From the NCBI GenBank assembly GCA_010279815.1, contig QEOQ01000378.1, forward strand, positions 160,926 through 224,925: DNA of 64,000 bases. Direction: 5' to 3'. The translations under genes and the position numbers were made by a program. This DNA is from Brachionus plicatilis. Lineage: Eukaryota > Rotifera > Eurotatoria > Ploima > Brachionidae. Positions 23,201 to 34,162 of this stretch are shown here, in pieces. Position 1 is the first letter of the stretch; each line of letters starts with the position of its first letter. The notes beneath the pieces are model-generated. The model saw only the letters and a list, made by a program, of their open reading frames with translations. It was not told the origin of the DNA and made no database searches.

Positions 23201-23875
23201 TTTGGTAACTTTGGCAGGGACCGCTTTTGTAGCTACTCTTTTTGGAGCAGTTTGGGGCTCTTCTTCATCTGATGATGAACTGGATTCCTTCTTTGAAGCT
23301 TTAGCTGATACCGCTTTTTTTGCTACTTTTTTCGGAACTGGTTTAGCTTTTTCTTCCTCTGACGGAGATGAAGAACTATCACTTGATTCCTTTTTGGTAA
23401 CTTTGGCAGGAACTGCTTTTGTAGCTACTCTTTTTGGAGCAAGTGGGGCCTTTTCTTCATCTGACGATGATGATGAGCTTTCACTGGAATCCTTTTTGGT
23501 TACTTTGGCATTGACAGCTTTTGTAGCAACTATTTTTGCAGCTGGTACCATTTTTTCTTCCTCTGACGATGATGATGAGCTTTCACTGGAATCCTTTTTG
23601 GTTACTTTGGCAGGGACAGCTTTTGTAGCAACTACTTTTGCAGCTGGTACCATTTTTTCTTCCTCTGACGAAGAACTATCACTTGACTCCTTTTTAGCTA
23701 TTTTTGCTTGGAGTTTAGGTTTTCTTTTGGTTTCTTTATTTTTAGGTTTTTTATCATTTTCAGAGGAACTATCAGATGTGCAACTTGATTCTTCTACTTT
23801 TCTTTTATCTGTTTTTATTAGTATCCTTTTCTTAATATCAATGTTTTCATTGTTTTGTAATTTTCTTTTGTTCAT
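20239..23875 (-). CDS. NOLC1: Nopp140/NOLC1-type nucleolar phosphoprotein, three exons
   Basis: Predicted exons are 20579-23875, 20441-20524 and 20239-20394. The introns (20525-20578 with donor GTAAGG; 20395-20440) keep the frame, giving 1178 residues. Exon 1 holds about 29 units of roughly 34 residues, each an acidic Ser/Glu block ([12 protein letters not shown], many CK2-type S-x-x-E sites) followed by a basic Ala/Pro/Lys block ([13 protein letters not shown]). Exons 2-3 encode the SRP40 C-terminal domain: [13 protein letters not shown], then [20 protein letters not shown] and [18 protein letters not shown], ending YSIKFED. In the family this protein chaperones snoRNPs in the nucleolus and Cajal bodies and binds Pol I factors. 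Known members have about 10-12 repeats and an N-terminal LisH; no LisH was seen, so a 5' exon may be missing (there is a possible acceptor just before the ATG). Repeat number may be affected by assembly. Confidence 0.92.
20830..23700. repeat. coding tandem repeat, 102-bp unit, about 29 copies
   Basis: Unit length 102 bp (34 codons). Central copies are almost identical at DNA level, differing mainly in GAT/GAC/GCT/TCT at the Ser/Glu junction; outer copies (both ends) are more diverged. This pattern is typical of recent expansion or gene conversion in the middle of the array. Confidence 0.9.
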
Positions 23876-23879
23876 TTTT

Positions 23880-26600
23880 TAAACTAAAATTTTTTTTGAA
23901 TTTTGTTTTAATTCTAAGTCGAATTTCCATGCTTTTTTTTAATTTTAATTTTGTATATTACTAGCCTTTCTAATATTTTTCTAACTTTACTTTTTTTTAT
24001 TGCCGATTAATTTTTAGTCTTTTAAAATTTTACTTAGAATTAAATTTAATTTTAATACATTTTTATTAAAGAAAATCAAAGAAATTTTTCTTATAGATTT
24101 TTTATTGATTAAAAGATTTAATTAGCTTTAATATTTTGCAGTACAATTTTTTGAGTCACAGTAAAAAATTTATTTCGATTTTTAATTTTTATTTTGTATT
24201 TTTTTCCTTAATTCACAATGCCGAAGCTTTCTAGTAATTTAAAATAGAAAAGGATTTTTATAAATTTTATAATCTTTGGCCTTTTTTAATCAAACCAATT
24301 CTTTTGTTTTTACTTTTAGGTTAATTTTAATTGAAATATAGAAAATTTGAGTCTTTATTTTTTTTTTTAAATTAAATCACTTCAACAGTTATAAAATCTT
24401 TTACAACAAATGAAAAATTTTCTAATATTAAATTAATCGATTTGATTTCAAAAAATTTCGGCGTTTTTCCTCTTTTTTAACAATTTTGTCGTTTTTTACA
24501 TATTCAACCTTTTATTTAATTTTAAATTTTTCCTATTTTAGAAATTAGATACAATTTATTATCTTTTTTTATAATCATTGAATTAATTTATTTTTGATTA
24601 ATAAATTATGCACAAAAAAGCCATCTTAAAAGTTATATATTTTGATGGTCTTTTAAATTATTGTACATTTATGTCGATAAAAAAATACATTTTAGTTACA
24701 GAAAAATTGCAACATAAATGTGTTTTTTCTTATTATGCATTTTTGCATGTAACACTCGTTTTTTAAATTTTTTAAGAGAACCTACAAAAAATTGTACCTC
24801 AATCACTTACAGTGTTGAATTGTGTTGAAATTTTTGAAAAAAAAACTGGGAATGAAACAGAATAATAATTACAATAATTTAAATTCAATTTAAATTATTC
24901 AATTTAGTAGTTCTCTCAATAACTACAACACCTTCTCATGATCTCATGCGATTAGCAAGTCGTTAGTATTTAACACTGAGTAAAATATTAGACATGTGCG
25001 AGTTGAAGAAGAAACTTTATTAATTTTTTTTTGTTTTCTCCTTTATTTTGTTAGTTTCATTATTATTTTTTTGGACTAGAAGTGGCCATTCATTAATAAA
25101 GTTGTTCTTAAGTTATTTTTTTTATTTTATTTATGTTTTAACCGCAAACCACCAGATCCTAACAGATTAGGAAATATTTATGTCAGGTTTATAACATATA
25201 GCTAAATTCATTAAATTCTGATTGAATGTCTTTTTTGAAGCTTGAGACAAGGCTGCAAACAGTTTAAAAGCAAAAAATGCTAGAAAATAAAAACTACTTG
25301 TAAATAATATTAAAATATTAATTTTCATAATTTGTTTAAAAAAAATAGAGTTTAATAATAAAAAATCAATTTTTTCTTTTTTTTTAATTTTTACCATTTT
25401 TCACCTTTTTTTATAAAAATTTACCGAAATTTACGTCAATTTTCATCAAAAAATTCAGTCAAATTTTATTTTTTTACTTTTTCAAAAATTCGAATGTAAT
25501 TGTATTTCTTTCATTTGATATTAAATTTTATTTCTATTTTAAAGAATTATTAGTCTGTCCATGGGGCTTTATTAGAATAAATAAATAAATTTTAATGCAG
25601 TTGATAATAGTAAAATTGAATAATGCAAAAAGTTATCAATTAGTTGATATTAAGGTTATTGAAAAATCAATAAATTCGTCCATCTTAATTAGCTAAATCT
25701 AAATTGATTTTTTTGTTGGTTCTTGCTATTTTAATTGATGAAATAAAATCAAGTTGCTATTTTTTGGGAATAAAAGATCTGGCGTTTTTTTATTTTGTTC
25801 TAGTTGGTTGTACTAAAATTCTGAAATTGAAACTGCTTCAAAAACTTTTGACACGAAAGAGCCAAACATTAGAAATCATTATTTTATTTTTTTCATTCCA
25901 AGTCTAATCATAAGGCTAGTGCCCATAATCAACATTAATAGGTAACTAATAATGATGACCTGATCAAAACTTCATTTATTCAAATAATTTCAAAATATAA
26001 ATCATAATAAAATTTAAATACAAATTCAAAAATATAATGTTTTTAATTTTAAATCAAATTTTGTAAAAAAAACATATTGTTTTTTCATAAATTATATTAA
26101 TACTGCTATTAAAAAATGGAAAATTTTAAGTTATATTTAAGTCTTTCTTAATAATTACTAACTTGTTTATTCAAATGTTTTTGCACCATATTTTTGATTT
26201 TAAAATTGGTTCAAACAATAACTCTCTATTTTTCAGTTCATAACATAGAGTTCTTGCTTCGTTTGGAATCAGTTTGCTTTTGAGATCGATTCTCCCGTCA
26301 TCAAATTCAAGCGAAATTTAGCATTCTATATAAGAATCTGTGTTGAAATCAGACTTGCACAAAAGTCAGAAAAAAAAGACATATTAAAGTCTTGCGTAAT
26401 TTTACACGATTTTACGTAACTTTACGTAAAATTACACAATTTGGTTTAAGCACTATGTAAAAAAAGCATTGTATTGTAAAATTGGCTTATATTTTCATTC
26501 ATGAAAAATTTAATTTTTTATTAACAAAAATCTTTAAAAATTATTTTCTTTAATACATTAATTAAATAATTTTAAAGTATTTTCAAAGTTAGGTCACTGA
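23880..26600. other. AT-rich, no gene recognised
   Basis: Long poly-A/T runs. The only structured part is a solo ACGTAA-type TIR arm at about 26385-26470, related to the element at 17033-17287. Short open frames (25167-25397 and 25704-25907) look like chance. Confidence 0.5.
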
Positions 26601-26724
26601 CTCGAAATTTTTTTTTTTATAAAAAGTCTTTTGACTTGACTTGAAATATATTTCTGAAAATTGTCATTACGGTATTGTGAATTTCAAATACAAATTGAAC
26701 AAAAATTCTTCATTTTTTAATAAA

Positions 26725-27480
26725 TCCATGTAGTAATTAAGACGGCCACATAAATTTCTTGCCGTTCCATGTAGTTATTAAGACGGACACATAAACTTCT
26801 TGCCGTTCCATGTAGTTATTAAGACGGACACATAAACTTCTTGCCGTTCCATGTAGTTATTAAGACGGCCACATAAATTTCTTGCCGTTCCATGTAGTTT
26901 TTTTTTTTTTAAAGTCTTTTGCCGTTCCATGTAGTTATTAAGACGGCAACATAAATTTCTTGCCGTTCCATGTAGTTATTAAGACGGCCATTTTAATTTC
27001 AAAGTCTTTGAAATGACGGTTTTGTAAATTTCAAATACAAATTGAACAAAAATTCTTCATTTTTTGATTTATTAAAATTGAAATGAATAAAAAATATTAA
27101 AAAAAATCCTGCAACATAGTGCACAATAATTTGTTTCATTTTGTTTTCCTAAAAAAAAATTTTCTTTTTTTTTTAGTAAATCAAATTAATAATCTATTTA
27201 AATCTTATTGATTCTTTATTTTTTGTCTTTTTTTATACGTGAAAAATTATTTAGGGTGAAAAAGTTGCAACATGTATGTTGCACTAGTATTTTTTCTAAT
27301 ATTTTTTATTCATTTCAATTTTAATAAATCAAAAAATGAAGAATTTTTGTTCAATTTGTATTTGAAATTTACAAAACCGTCATTTCAAAGACTTTGAAAT
27401 TAAAATGGCCGTCTTAATAACTACATGGAACGGCAATAAATTTATGTAGCCGTCTTAATAACTACATGGAACGGCAAAAG
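26725..27480. mobile_element. foldback element with tandem-repeat arms
   Basis: The left arm has about six copies of a 41-bp unit containing GCCGTTCCATGTAGTTATTA; the right arm has two in inverse orientation. Inside, a perfect inverted repeat of about 140 bp (about 26962-27105 against 27290-27434) encloses an AT-rich centre. The structure resembles Foldback-type elements. No ORF and no clear target duplication. Confidence 0.8.
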
Positions 27481-27629
27481 ACTTTAAAAAAAAAATTTCA
27501 AGTAAAGTCTTTTGACTTTATGACTTTTAAGCAACTCTAATCGAAATGAAGAGATATTTATTCAAACAATAAAAACAATGATACAATAAATAAAAATATA
27601 AATAATATATAATTTCGGTCATTTTTAAA

Positions 27630-27654
27630 TAATAATAATAATAATAATAATAAT
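27630..27654. repeat. AAT microsatellite
   Basis: About eight AAT units just 3' of the PCGF stop codon region. Confidence 0.85.
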
Positions 27655-27702
27655 TAATTTCACACATAGACACACTTATAAAAATCACTCTTAAAAACAA
27701 AA

Positions 27703-28664
27703 CTATTTATTTATGGTGAGATCAAGAGGCTGTTCGGCAACATCAACATTAACATCAACATCAACATCAACATTACTCCTCTGCACCACACTCACTTCAC
27801 TGTTTTCGACCTTGTTCGCCAAACTCTCCTCGTTCAATTTACTAAAATTAATTTGCTTTGCTTTGCTGGCCCGCTTCTCCTTCAGCTTCAAATAGTGATC
27901 ATTTTTCTTAATGAGCCTAATCCGCTTGCACGGCACACCTCTGCCAGCTCTGGCCTCGTCCGAACTTGCCCACTCGTTGCTCTTCACTCTCAAAAATTCA
28001 TACTCTATCTCGAGTAGGTCGCTTTTCTGCTTCAAAAAACAAGTGAATATGTGCATTAGGCTTTCGTCTTCGTTGAGCTTGTGGCCCGAGTGACTCAGCT
28101 TTATCTTGTAGTTGAACGGTATGCTGAACTTGTTGCGCAGCAGCTTGGTGAGCACACGGACCGGCGTGTGCGCCACACACTGAATGTACTTGGTGCCCGT
28201 TTGGTCTCTCTCGCTCAAATTTTCCTTGTCCTCCATGCACGGCCTCTTGTAGAACAGCTTCAGATTGAGGACACTTTTTTTGCTGAACAAAAACTGCTCG
28301 TGCTTCGCCTCCATCTGATAGAACTTTTCGCGTCTGTCTATTTCGCTGTCGAGCAGAGACGGCACCATGCGGTAAATCAAGCGCTGCAGGGCTGCGTCTG
28401 ATCTAAATAAATTGATGACAACAACAACAACAAAAGAGACTGGACTTCTAGGACTTACTTGATGCACGAGTCGACGTCTTTGATTGTGCGGTTGCAAGTG
28501 GGACACTTAAGCTCTATGTCTGTGATGAAGTGGACAATGCATGACTTGCAGAACGAGTGCAGACACTCGGCTATGGTGGTCGCGTCGATTATGTAGCCTT
28601 GGCAGACGCCGCACTGGAAATGCTCGTTCAGTATGCTAGATCGGATGGTGATTTTTTTGCTCAT
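27703..28664 (-). CDS. PCGF: Polycomb group RING finger protein (PCGF; Psc/Bmi1 type)
   Basis: Exon 1 is 28459-28664, with donor GTAAGT; exon 2 is 27703-28402. The 56-base intron is in phase, giving 301 residues. The N-terminal C3HC4 RING occupies residues 18-57 ([17 protein letters not shown]). Straight after the splice comes [14 protein letters not shown] and a DRREKFY motif, as in Psc/Bmi1 proteins. A RAWUL ubiquitin-like region ([14 protein letters not shown], then [11 protein letters not shown]) follows. In the family, PCGF pairs with RING1 in PRC1 to ubiquitinate H2A. The C-terminus ends [10 protein letters not shown], where PLDLT resembles the PxDLS CtBP-binding motif, preceded by a Val/Asp microsatellite-encoded run. 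ATG 28664 fits family length. Which PCGF paralog group it belongs to is unresolved. Confidence 0.93.
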
Positions 28665-29430
28665 TGCTCCTCTCCACTGTCAAGTCATCCAAAAATATTT
28701 TAATTTTAAGTATTCTAAAATTAAAAAAAAATAAACATTTGAGGCTGCACAAAATTAGGCCAACATTGTGCTATTATGCTAATTTTGGCTCTTATCTTAG
28801 ACTCGAGATTTATCTCTTTTAGAACTATAGCAAAGAGAGAAAAATATTGAAAAAAAAATGAGTAATTGCCACACTGGGGATTATCATAAAATATTTTGTT
28901 GTTCTATTGTTGCAGTGTACACAATAGCTGAGCTAAGTTGATCTTGGATTTGAAAGGAGCATAAAATATTCGCCGAACAACACAAAAGCCTGCTCTATTT
29001 ACCTAGATTTGAAATTATTGATTTTGTTGTCAAGTTTTTTTTTTTTTTTTTTNNNNNNNNNNNNNNNNNNNNNNTTTTTTTTTTTTTCTAATTGAACTTT
29101 TTTGTTTGACTAAAAATAGAATAAAGAGCATACACAGACCGGATCTAATTAAACGCAAATATAGTAATTCAATTCACTTAATCCATAGAGCAAATTTTTG
29201 TTGTTGTTGGGAATCACATTGATTAAATGGATTGTGATCATATCTCGTTTTGTTTGGCTTTTAATCTGTACAATAGAGACTTGATGTTTGTTTCTAGGCT
29301 ACCAATTGACGGTCTAAAATGTTGTTGACACACAGAGTGAACACTTGAACAACCATTGCCTGTTTCGAACTGCTTATTTTAATTAAAAATAAATAGTTTC
29401 TGTTTTTCATTCAATTCTTTTTTTGTTAAA
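28665..29430. other. no gene recognised; contains the assembly gap
   Basis: Presumed upstream region of the PCGF gene, with a T-run and gap at 29040-29090. No promoter motif could be assigned. Confidence 0.4.
29053..29074. other. assembly gap (22 N)
   Basis: A run of N between two poly-T stretches; the true length is unknown. Confidence 0.98.
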
Positions 29431-29962
29431 ATAAATAGTTCAAAAACTTTTTTGGGTATAAAATTCGACCCCAAACTCAGCTTCAAAAACCTTTTTGAAA
29501 ATATTTGCTCAAGAACAACATCAAAAATCAATCTCATTAGGAGAATAAAAGGTCTAAAACTTAAAAATTCCTTGGCTCTATGCAAAACTATTTTCAAAAG
29601 CTTTATCCGCTCAATCTTCGATTATGCTTTTATTCCACTATGTTGTTCAACACAAAAAATATCATCAGATCTTCAAAAACTGCAAAACAAAATTTTTAGA
29701 CACATCTAATTCTTCCCAATCAAAACAAGAATCACTGACATGCATAATCAACTCAAATTGGACTTAATTGAAACACGCTCTAAAGTTCTGATCAAAAAAT
29801 TTTTTATCAAAAAATCAAACCACCAACAATTAAGATCAGACCTGTATGAATTTAACTTGTTAGATGAAACTTTAAACGCTAAGTTTACTTCGCTCCACTT
29901 AGACTTCAAAACAATAGTTTCTACATAAAAATCTATTAACTAAAAACCATAAACTTATTTTA

Positions 29963-31255
29963 CAGTACCGATTTGACAAGTGGATTTCTGGTAATTTTAC
30001 GTAAATTTACGTAAATTTACGTAAAAATTGGTAAAAATGAAAATGCCAAAAAAAAGCCCGATTTTTTGAATTTTTTATTATTTTCTAATAAAATTTGAAA
30101 AAATTAGTTTCTATTTATTAAATAAAATTTTACCAAAAGTTACTTTTTTTTACTAATTTTTACGTAAATTTTTGTAAAAAATGGTAAAATATGGTAAAAA
30201 AAAGTAACTTTTGAAAGAAAATTAATAAATTTTAATTTTTCTAATAAACTAGCAGTCCGACCATCTGCCATTTTTGTCTATCACTATATCAACTACCTAT
30301 AAAACAAAAAAAAACATATATATAATCTTTTAAAATTTTAAGAATTATTTACTTTTTTTAATTGACTTATGTAATTATTACATTTAGTAATTGTAAAATT
30401 TCTTTGAAATTCGAAAATTAAACTTGTTAATTCTTCATCATTTTGAGGATCATTTGCTCTAATGAATCTTTTTAATTCATTCCAAACCATTTCTATCGGG
30501 TTTAGATCTGGTGAGTAAGCAGGTGCTTTTACCTTAATATTAAGTAAAAATTTTGCAATTATATCTTATTATTTATTAAACTTTATTTTACCCAGTTAAT
30601 TCTATTTGTTTCTAAAAAGGTTGTACATATGTATGACTTGTGTTTAGGATCATTGTCTTGATGAAGTTTGAAATTATCATTTAAATTAGAAGCAACATAC
30701 GGAAATAAATATTCTGCCAAAATATCTCTATACAAAAATTGATCCATATTTTCTTTAAATACCTTTTTAATTTAGAAATGATATCAAAAAAATTATTTTA
30801 AGTAATAAAATATACTGCGAATTATGTAATTCCTTTACGAGCCAAATAAATCAAATGATTAAAATAAGCTATTAATTTATAATATTCTTTTTGTCTCGAT
30901 ATTTTTTTTCAAAAGTTACTTTTTTTTTTACTTTATTTTACCTTTTTTTACAAAAATTTACGTAAAAATTAGTAAAAAAAAGTAAAAAAAAGTAACTTTT
31001 GGTAAAATTTGATTTAATAAATAGAAACTAATTTTTTCAAAATTTATTAGAAAATAATAAAAAATTCAAAAAATCGGGCTTTTTTTTGGCATTTTCATTT
31101 TTACCAATTTTTACGTAAATTTACGTAAATATACGTAAAATTACGTAAAAATACGTAAATTTACTTTTTGTTACAAAGTAATTTTACGTAATATTACGTA
31201 AATTTACGTAAATTTACGTAAAATTACCAGAAATCCACTTGTCAAATCGGTACTG
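29963..31255. mobile_element. Tc1-like DNA transposon with long ACGTAA-rich TIRs (1293 bp)
   Basis: It is flanked by TA on both sides (29961-29962, 31256-31257). The ends CAGTACCGATTTGACAAGTG and its complement are perfect, and the inverted arms run about 270 bp with many TTTACGTAA words. A transposase remnant lies inside on the minus strand. Confidence 0.92.
30338..30765 (-). pseudogene. Tc1-type DD34E transposase fragment with an intron
   Basis: The minus-strand exon from about 30765 to 30592 encodes YRDILAEYLFPYV and KLHQDNDPKHKS. A 59-base intron (30533-30591, GT...AG) is removed in phase. Exon 30338-30532 encodes VKAPAYSPDLNPIEMVWNEL, then KRFIRAN and a stop. Second Asp (QDND) to Glu (NPIE) spacing is 34 residues, giving DD34E as in the Tc1 clade. 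The N-terminal HTH and first Asp were not found, so this copy cannot be autonomous. It identifies the ACGTAA-rich TIR family as IS630-Tc1-mariner. Confidence 0.88.
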
Positions 31256-31646
31256 TATTTTATTAGAAAAATTTTCATTTAACTCATTTTATTTACTAAC
31301 GCTGGGCTAAAAAGAAGGACTAAGTTCCATTCTGAGCAGCCTGAGGTTCTCCTCGAATTTATTTAGAAAATAAATAAATAAATAAATAGTTCAACAAACA
31401 GTGTTGTCAATCGATCTTTTGCTAGCCATCTAGGTTTGGTATCAAGTGCTGAAAACAGACTAAATAAATCAGATGCAAGACAAAATTTATTATATTGAAA
31501 GTTTGGTGCTTTTCTTCAAAAAACTTTACTACAATAAAGCAAATACTAAAGGGCTGATTTTTAAAAAATGTTATGTTAATTCTGAATGATTGATTTAAAA
31601 TAAAATTTAAAATAAACTTTAAAACAAAATTTAAATTGGTTTTATT

Positions 31647-32860
31647 CAGAGTTGTTTAAAAGTCACAAGTCTCAAGTCAAGTCCGGACTTTTTTTTTTCA
31701 GGTTTTGTAAAATTCAGTACAAAATGATAAAAAGAACAGAAAATAAAGTAAAAAAAATTGAATAACTTTTTTTCTAAATGTTTAAACTTAATTCTGTAAA
31801 TGCAACTTAGTGCAACATTCAAAGTTGCATCTAATATCAAGGTCTGCTAAATTTGCAGAGTTTAGCAGAAATTAAATATATATATAATAGTGTTGTGAGT
31901 CGACTCCAATTTTCAGAAAATCGACTAATAGCCTTAAAAATCGACTCATTTTCAAAAAGTCGAACATTTTTCTCATTAAATATTTTCTTTTATACAAAAA
32001 ATATTTATTCAAATATGTTTTAATTATGTTTAAATTTGAAAAAAATAAATTTAAAATTTTCATAGTTCATAAAAAGTTCATATAAAACGGTCAAATATTT
32101 AACTAATAATTAACAAGCTAATAATAATAGTTTTTTGCTTTGAAGAAATTTTAATTTTTTTCAGTTTTTTTTTTAAATTAACTAAAGTGCAAATATTAAA
32201 GAAATTGAAACTAAGGACTTTAAATGAATGAATACAAAATAAATTTATCACGTGAATTATTTCATTTTATCAAAGAAAGTGTCTTTTCTTTTTCTTTTGA
32301 AGTCGAAATAAAAGTCGACTTTAGACTACTATAATATTAAATTAGTCGATTTTTAGTCGACTTTTCAAATAAAAAGTCGACTCACAACACTACAATATAA
32401 TCGAGCGTCGTGAGCAGAGATTTTACAAATCATCAGCAGACTTTTACAGTTGATGCAACTTTGAATGTTGCACCATTCTGCATTCACAGAATTAATTTTA
32501 AAATTTTTAGAAAAAAAAGTTATTTAATTTTTTTGCACTTTGTTCTGTTCTTTTGTACTGAATTTCACAAAACCTTTTTTTCAAAAGTCCGAGCAAAGAC
32601 TTTGAATTTTTTTTCCAAAAAAAAGTCCAAGTCCGGACTTTTTTTAAAATTTTCATTCAAGAGTCCAAGTCCAGACCTTAAAATTTTGAATACTGAAGAA
32701 GAAATTTATGCTAAAATTGTAAGAAAATTCTGATATATGGCAAATCTATTGCATTAGACAGCCCAAGAGTATATACATTTTTTGATTTGAAGCCTGATCT
32801 AGCAAATTTAAAAAAAAAGTCTGGACTTGGACTTTTTTTTGGGACTTTTATACAACTCAG
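31647..32860. mobile_element. hAT element of the AAGTC family, carrying a nested hAT MITE
   Basis: The ends CAGAGTTGTTTAAAAGTC... and ...GACTTTTATACAACTCAG are inverted. The flanks GTTTTATT and GTTTAATT (31639-31646, 32861-32868) agree at 7 of 8. The arms contain matching inverted segments such as 'gcaacattcaaagttgca'. The centre is occupied by the element at 31888-32392. Confidence 0.8.
31888..32392. mobile_element. hAT MITE, TAGTGTTG family (505 bp)
   Basis: The ends TAGTGTTGTGAGTCGACT and AGTCGACTCACAACACTA are perfect 18-bp inverted repeats. The flanks ATATATAA and CAATATAA agree at 6 of 8. It shares the first eight terminal bases with the MITE at 9953-10290. No intact transposase. Confidence 0.82.
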
Positions 32861-32989
32861 GTTTAATTTTTTGTGTTTGAATTAAAAAATGATCCAATGT
32901 TGAAATAACATTGAAAAAGTGGACATTGTGAATTTTGGTACAAAAAACAAAAAAAAAATATTAAAAGTGCCACAGCTTATGTTGTGAAG

Positions 32990-33185
32990 GGCCAAAACAT
33001 GTAAATTCTGTAAATTGTAGCAAATGATACATCCTTTGTACCAACAATATACTGATTCTGCAAAACTCTGCAATAAATCTGCAAAAAATTGTGAATTTGG
33101 GATATTGAAACGACTCGACTTTAAGTGGTGGTACAGAGGATGCATCAGTTGCTTCAATTTATAAAAAATGTTTTGATCGGTCCGA
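32990..33185. repeat. palindromic repeat (ACATGTTTT family)
   Basis: Inverted arms: 'aaaacatgtaaattctgtaa', with 'gatacatcctttgtacca', against TGGTACAGAGGATGCATCA and 'aaaatgttttgatc'. Same family as 19240-19510. Confidence 0.65.
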
Positions 33186-33394
33186 GTTGAATCTCTGGCG
33201 TCTTTTATATTTTATTTGTGTTTTTTGTACTAAAATTCACAATGTTCTCAATTTTAATTAAATAAATTAAATTGCAATTAGCAGAAAGAAAATTGCAATT
33301 TTCTTTCATTTATCCTTTTTTTTTAAATTTTTTTTAAAATTTTTTTAAAATTTTTATTTTAGTAGTAGTGTAAACTGCAGCTTGAAGTCAACCA

Positions 33395-33535
33395 AGCAGA
33401 GCTCTAATGAGCTATAGCAGTCGCTTCAAATTGTTTCGCCATCCAAACATCAAGTTTTGCTTTGAAACTGCTTGTATTTCTTGAGTTGATAATTTCTTCC
33501 GGTAGTTTATTCCAATCATTGACAACCATGTAAAA
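33395..33535 (-). pseudogene. LINE ORF2 C-terminus
   Basis: The minus frame reads VVNDWNKLPEEIINSRNTSS, then FKAKLDVWMAKQFE and a stop, the hallmark end of CR1/Jockey-like ORF2. Just beyond, at 33600-33625, the minus strand has CTGTGCCAAGCTAATGCTCC with a poly-A tail, a LINE 3' tail also seen near 49910 (minus) and 54255 (plus). Confidence 0.85.
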
Positions 33536-33626
33536 AAGTTAAAAAAGTTAAATCTAGGAAGATTTTATTTTTTTTTATTTTTTTTCTATATTCTGAAGGA
33601 GCATTAGCTTGGCACAGATAAACAAA

Positions 33627-34075
33627 CAAATAATTTTGCTGCACCTTTTTCGTAATCGAAAACAATCAATTTTTTTATTTGAAAAATTTTTATTTTTCCA
33701 TATTAACTTTTTACACATAAAACCAAATCAATTAAAAAAAAAAAAATAAAAAAAGAAAAGGATTAATCTAAAATTCAAAATGCAATGGTGATGTAGTATA
33801 TGAAGTATGAAGGAGTATATGAATTGCTTTTTTTTTTTTTTATATTGTTATTGTTATTATTACATACCACAGTTACCATAGATGGGATCCTACTGTTTCC
33901 CTTCTTCGCAAGTCTAGCTTGCTAGCTTGTTGTAACTTATATTTTTATTATTATTATTATTATTATAAATAATTTTGCTGCACCTTTTTCGTAATCGAAA
34001 ACAATCAATTTTTTTATTTGAAAAATTTTTATTTTTCCATATTCACTTTTTACACATAAAACCAAATCAATTTAA
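33627..34075. repeat. direct duplication of about 108 bp flanking an insert
   Basis: The block at 33627-33735 (starting AAATAATTTTGCTGCACC) recurs at 33966-34074 with one or two changes. The 230 bases between hold a GC-richer piece (33870-33930) and a (TTA)n run. This could be a local tandem duplication or an insert with an unusually long flanking duplication. Confidence 0.7.
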
Positions 34076-34162
34076 AAAAAAAAAAAAAATAAAAAATAAA
34101 AAATAAAGTCCATTTTTGTTCTTAAATTTAGTACAATTATCAATTAAATTAGAATAGTTTAG

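Larger units (their letters stand above)
29435..31390 (+). mobile_element. LINE 3' end, interrupted by a Tc1-like element
   Basis: The ORF2 C-terminal region runs from 29440 (FLGIKFDPKLSFKNLFENIC, then LIRRIKGL, IFDYAF and LQKLQNKIFRHI), has one in-frame stop at about 29707, and continues in the same frame to 29928. The 3' UTR is split at 29962 by the TIR element and resumes at 31258, ending near 31390 in an (AAAT)n tail. This tail type and the ORF motifs suit a CR1/Jockey-like clade. Confidence 0.8.

Noticed and set aside
20634..23882. A 1082-codon open frame antisense to the Nopp140 exon
   Set aside because: It mirrors the 34-codon repeat; the absence of stops follows from one repeat unit being stop-free in that frame. 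The sense frame has the known C-terminal exons.
25167..25907. Hydrophobic short frames
   Set aside because: AT-rich sequence readily gives Phe/Ile/Leu/Lys-rich frames. No homology, no start context and no splice signals.
26737..26990. Possible CRISPR-like array (41-bp repeats)
   Set aside because: No regular unique spacers, a eukaryotic setting, and inverted counterparts on the right identify a foldback element.
28081..28401. 106-codon frame opposite the PCGF exon
   Set aside because: Shadow of a GC-richer coding exon; no motif.
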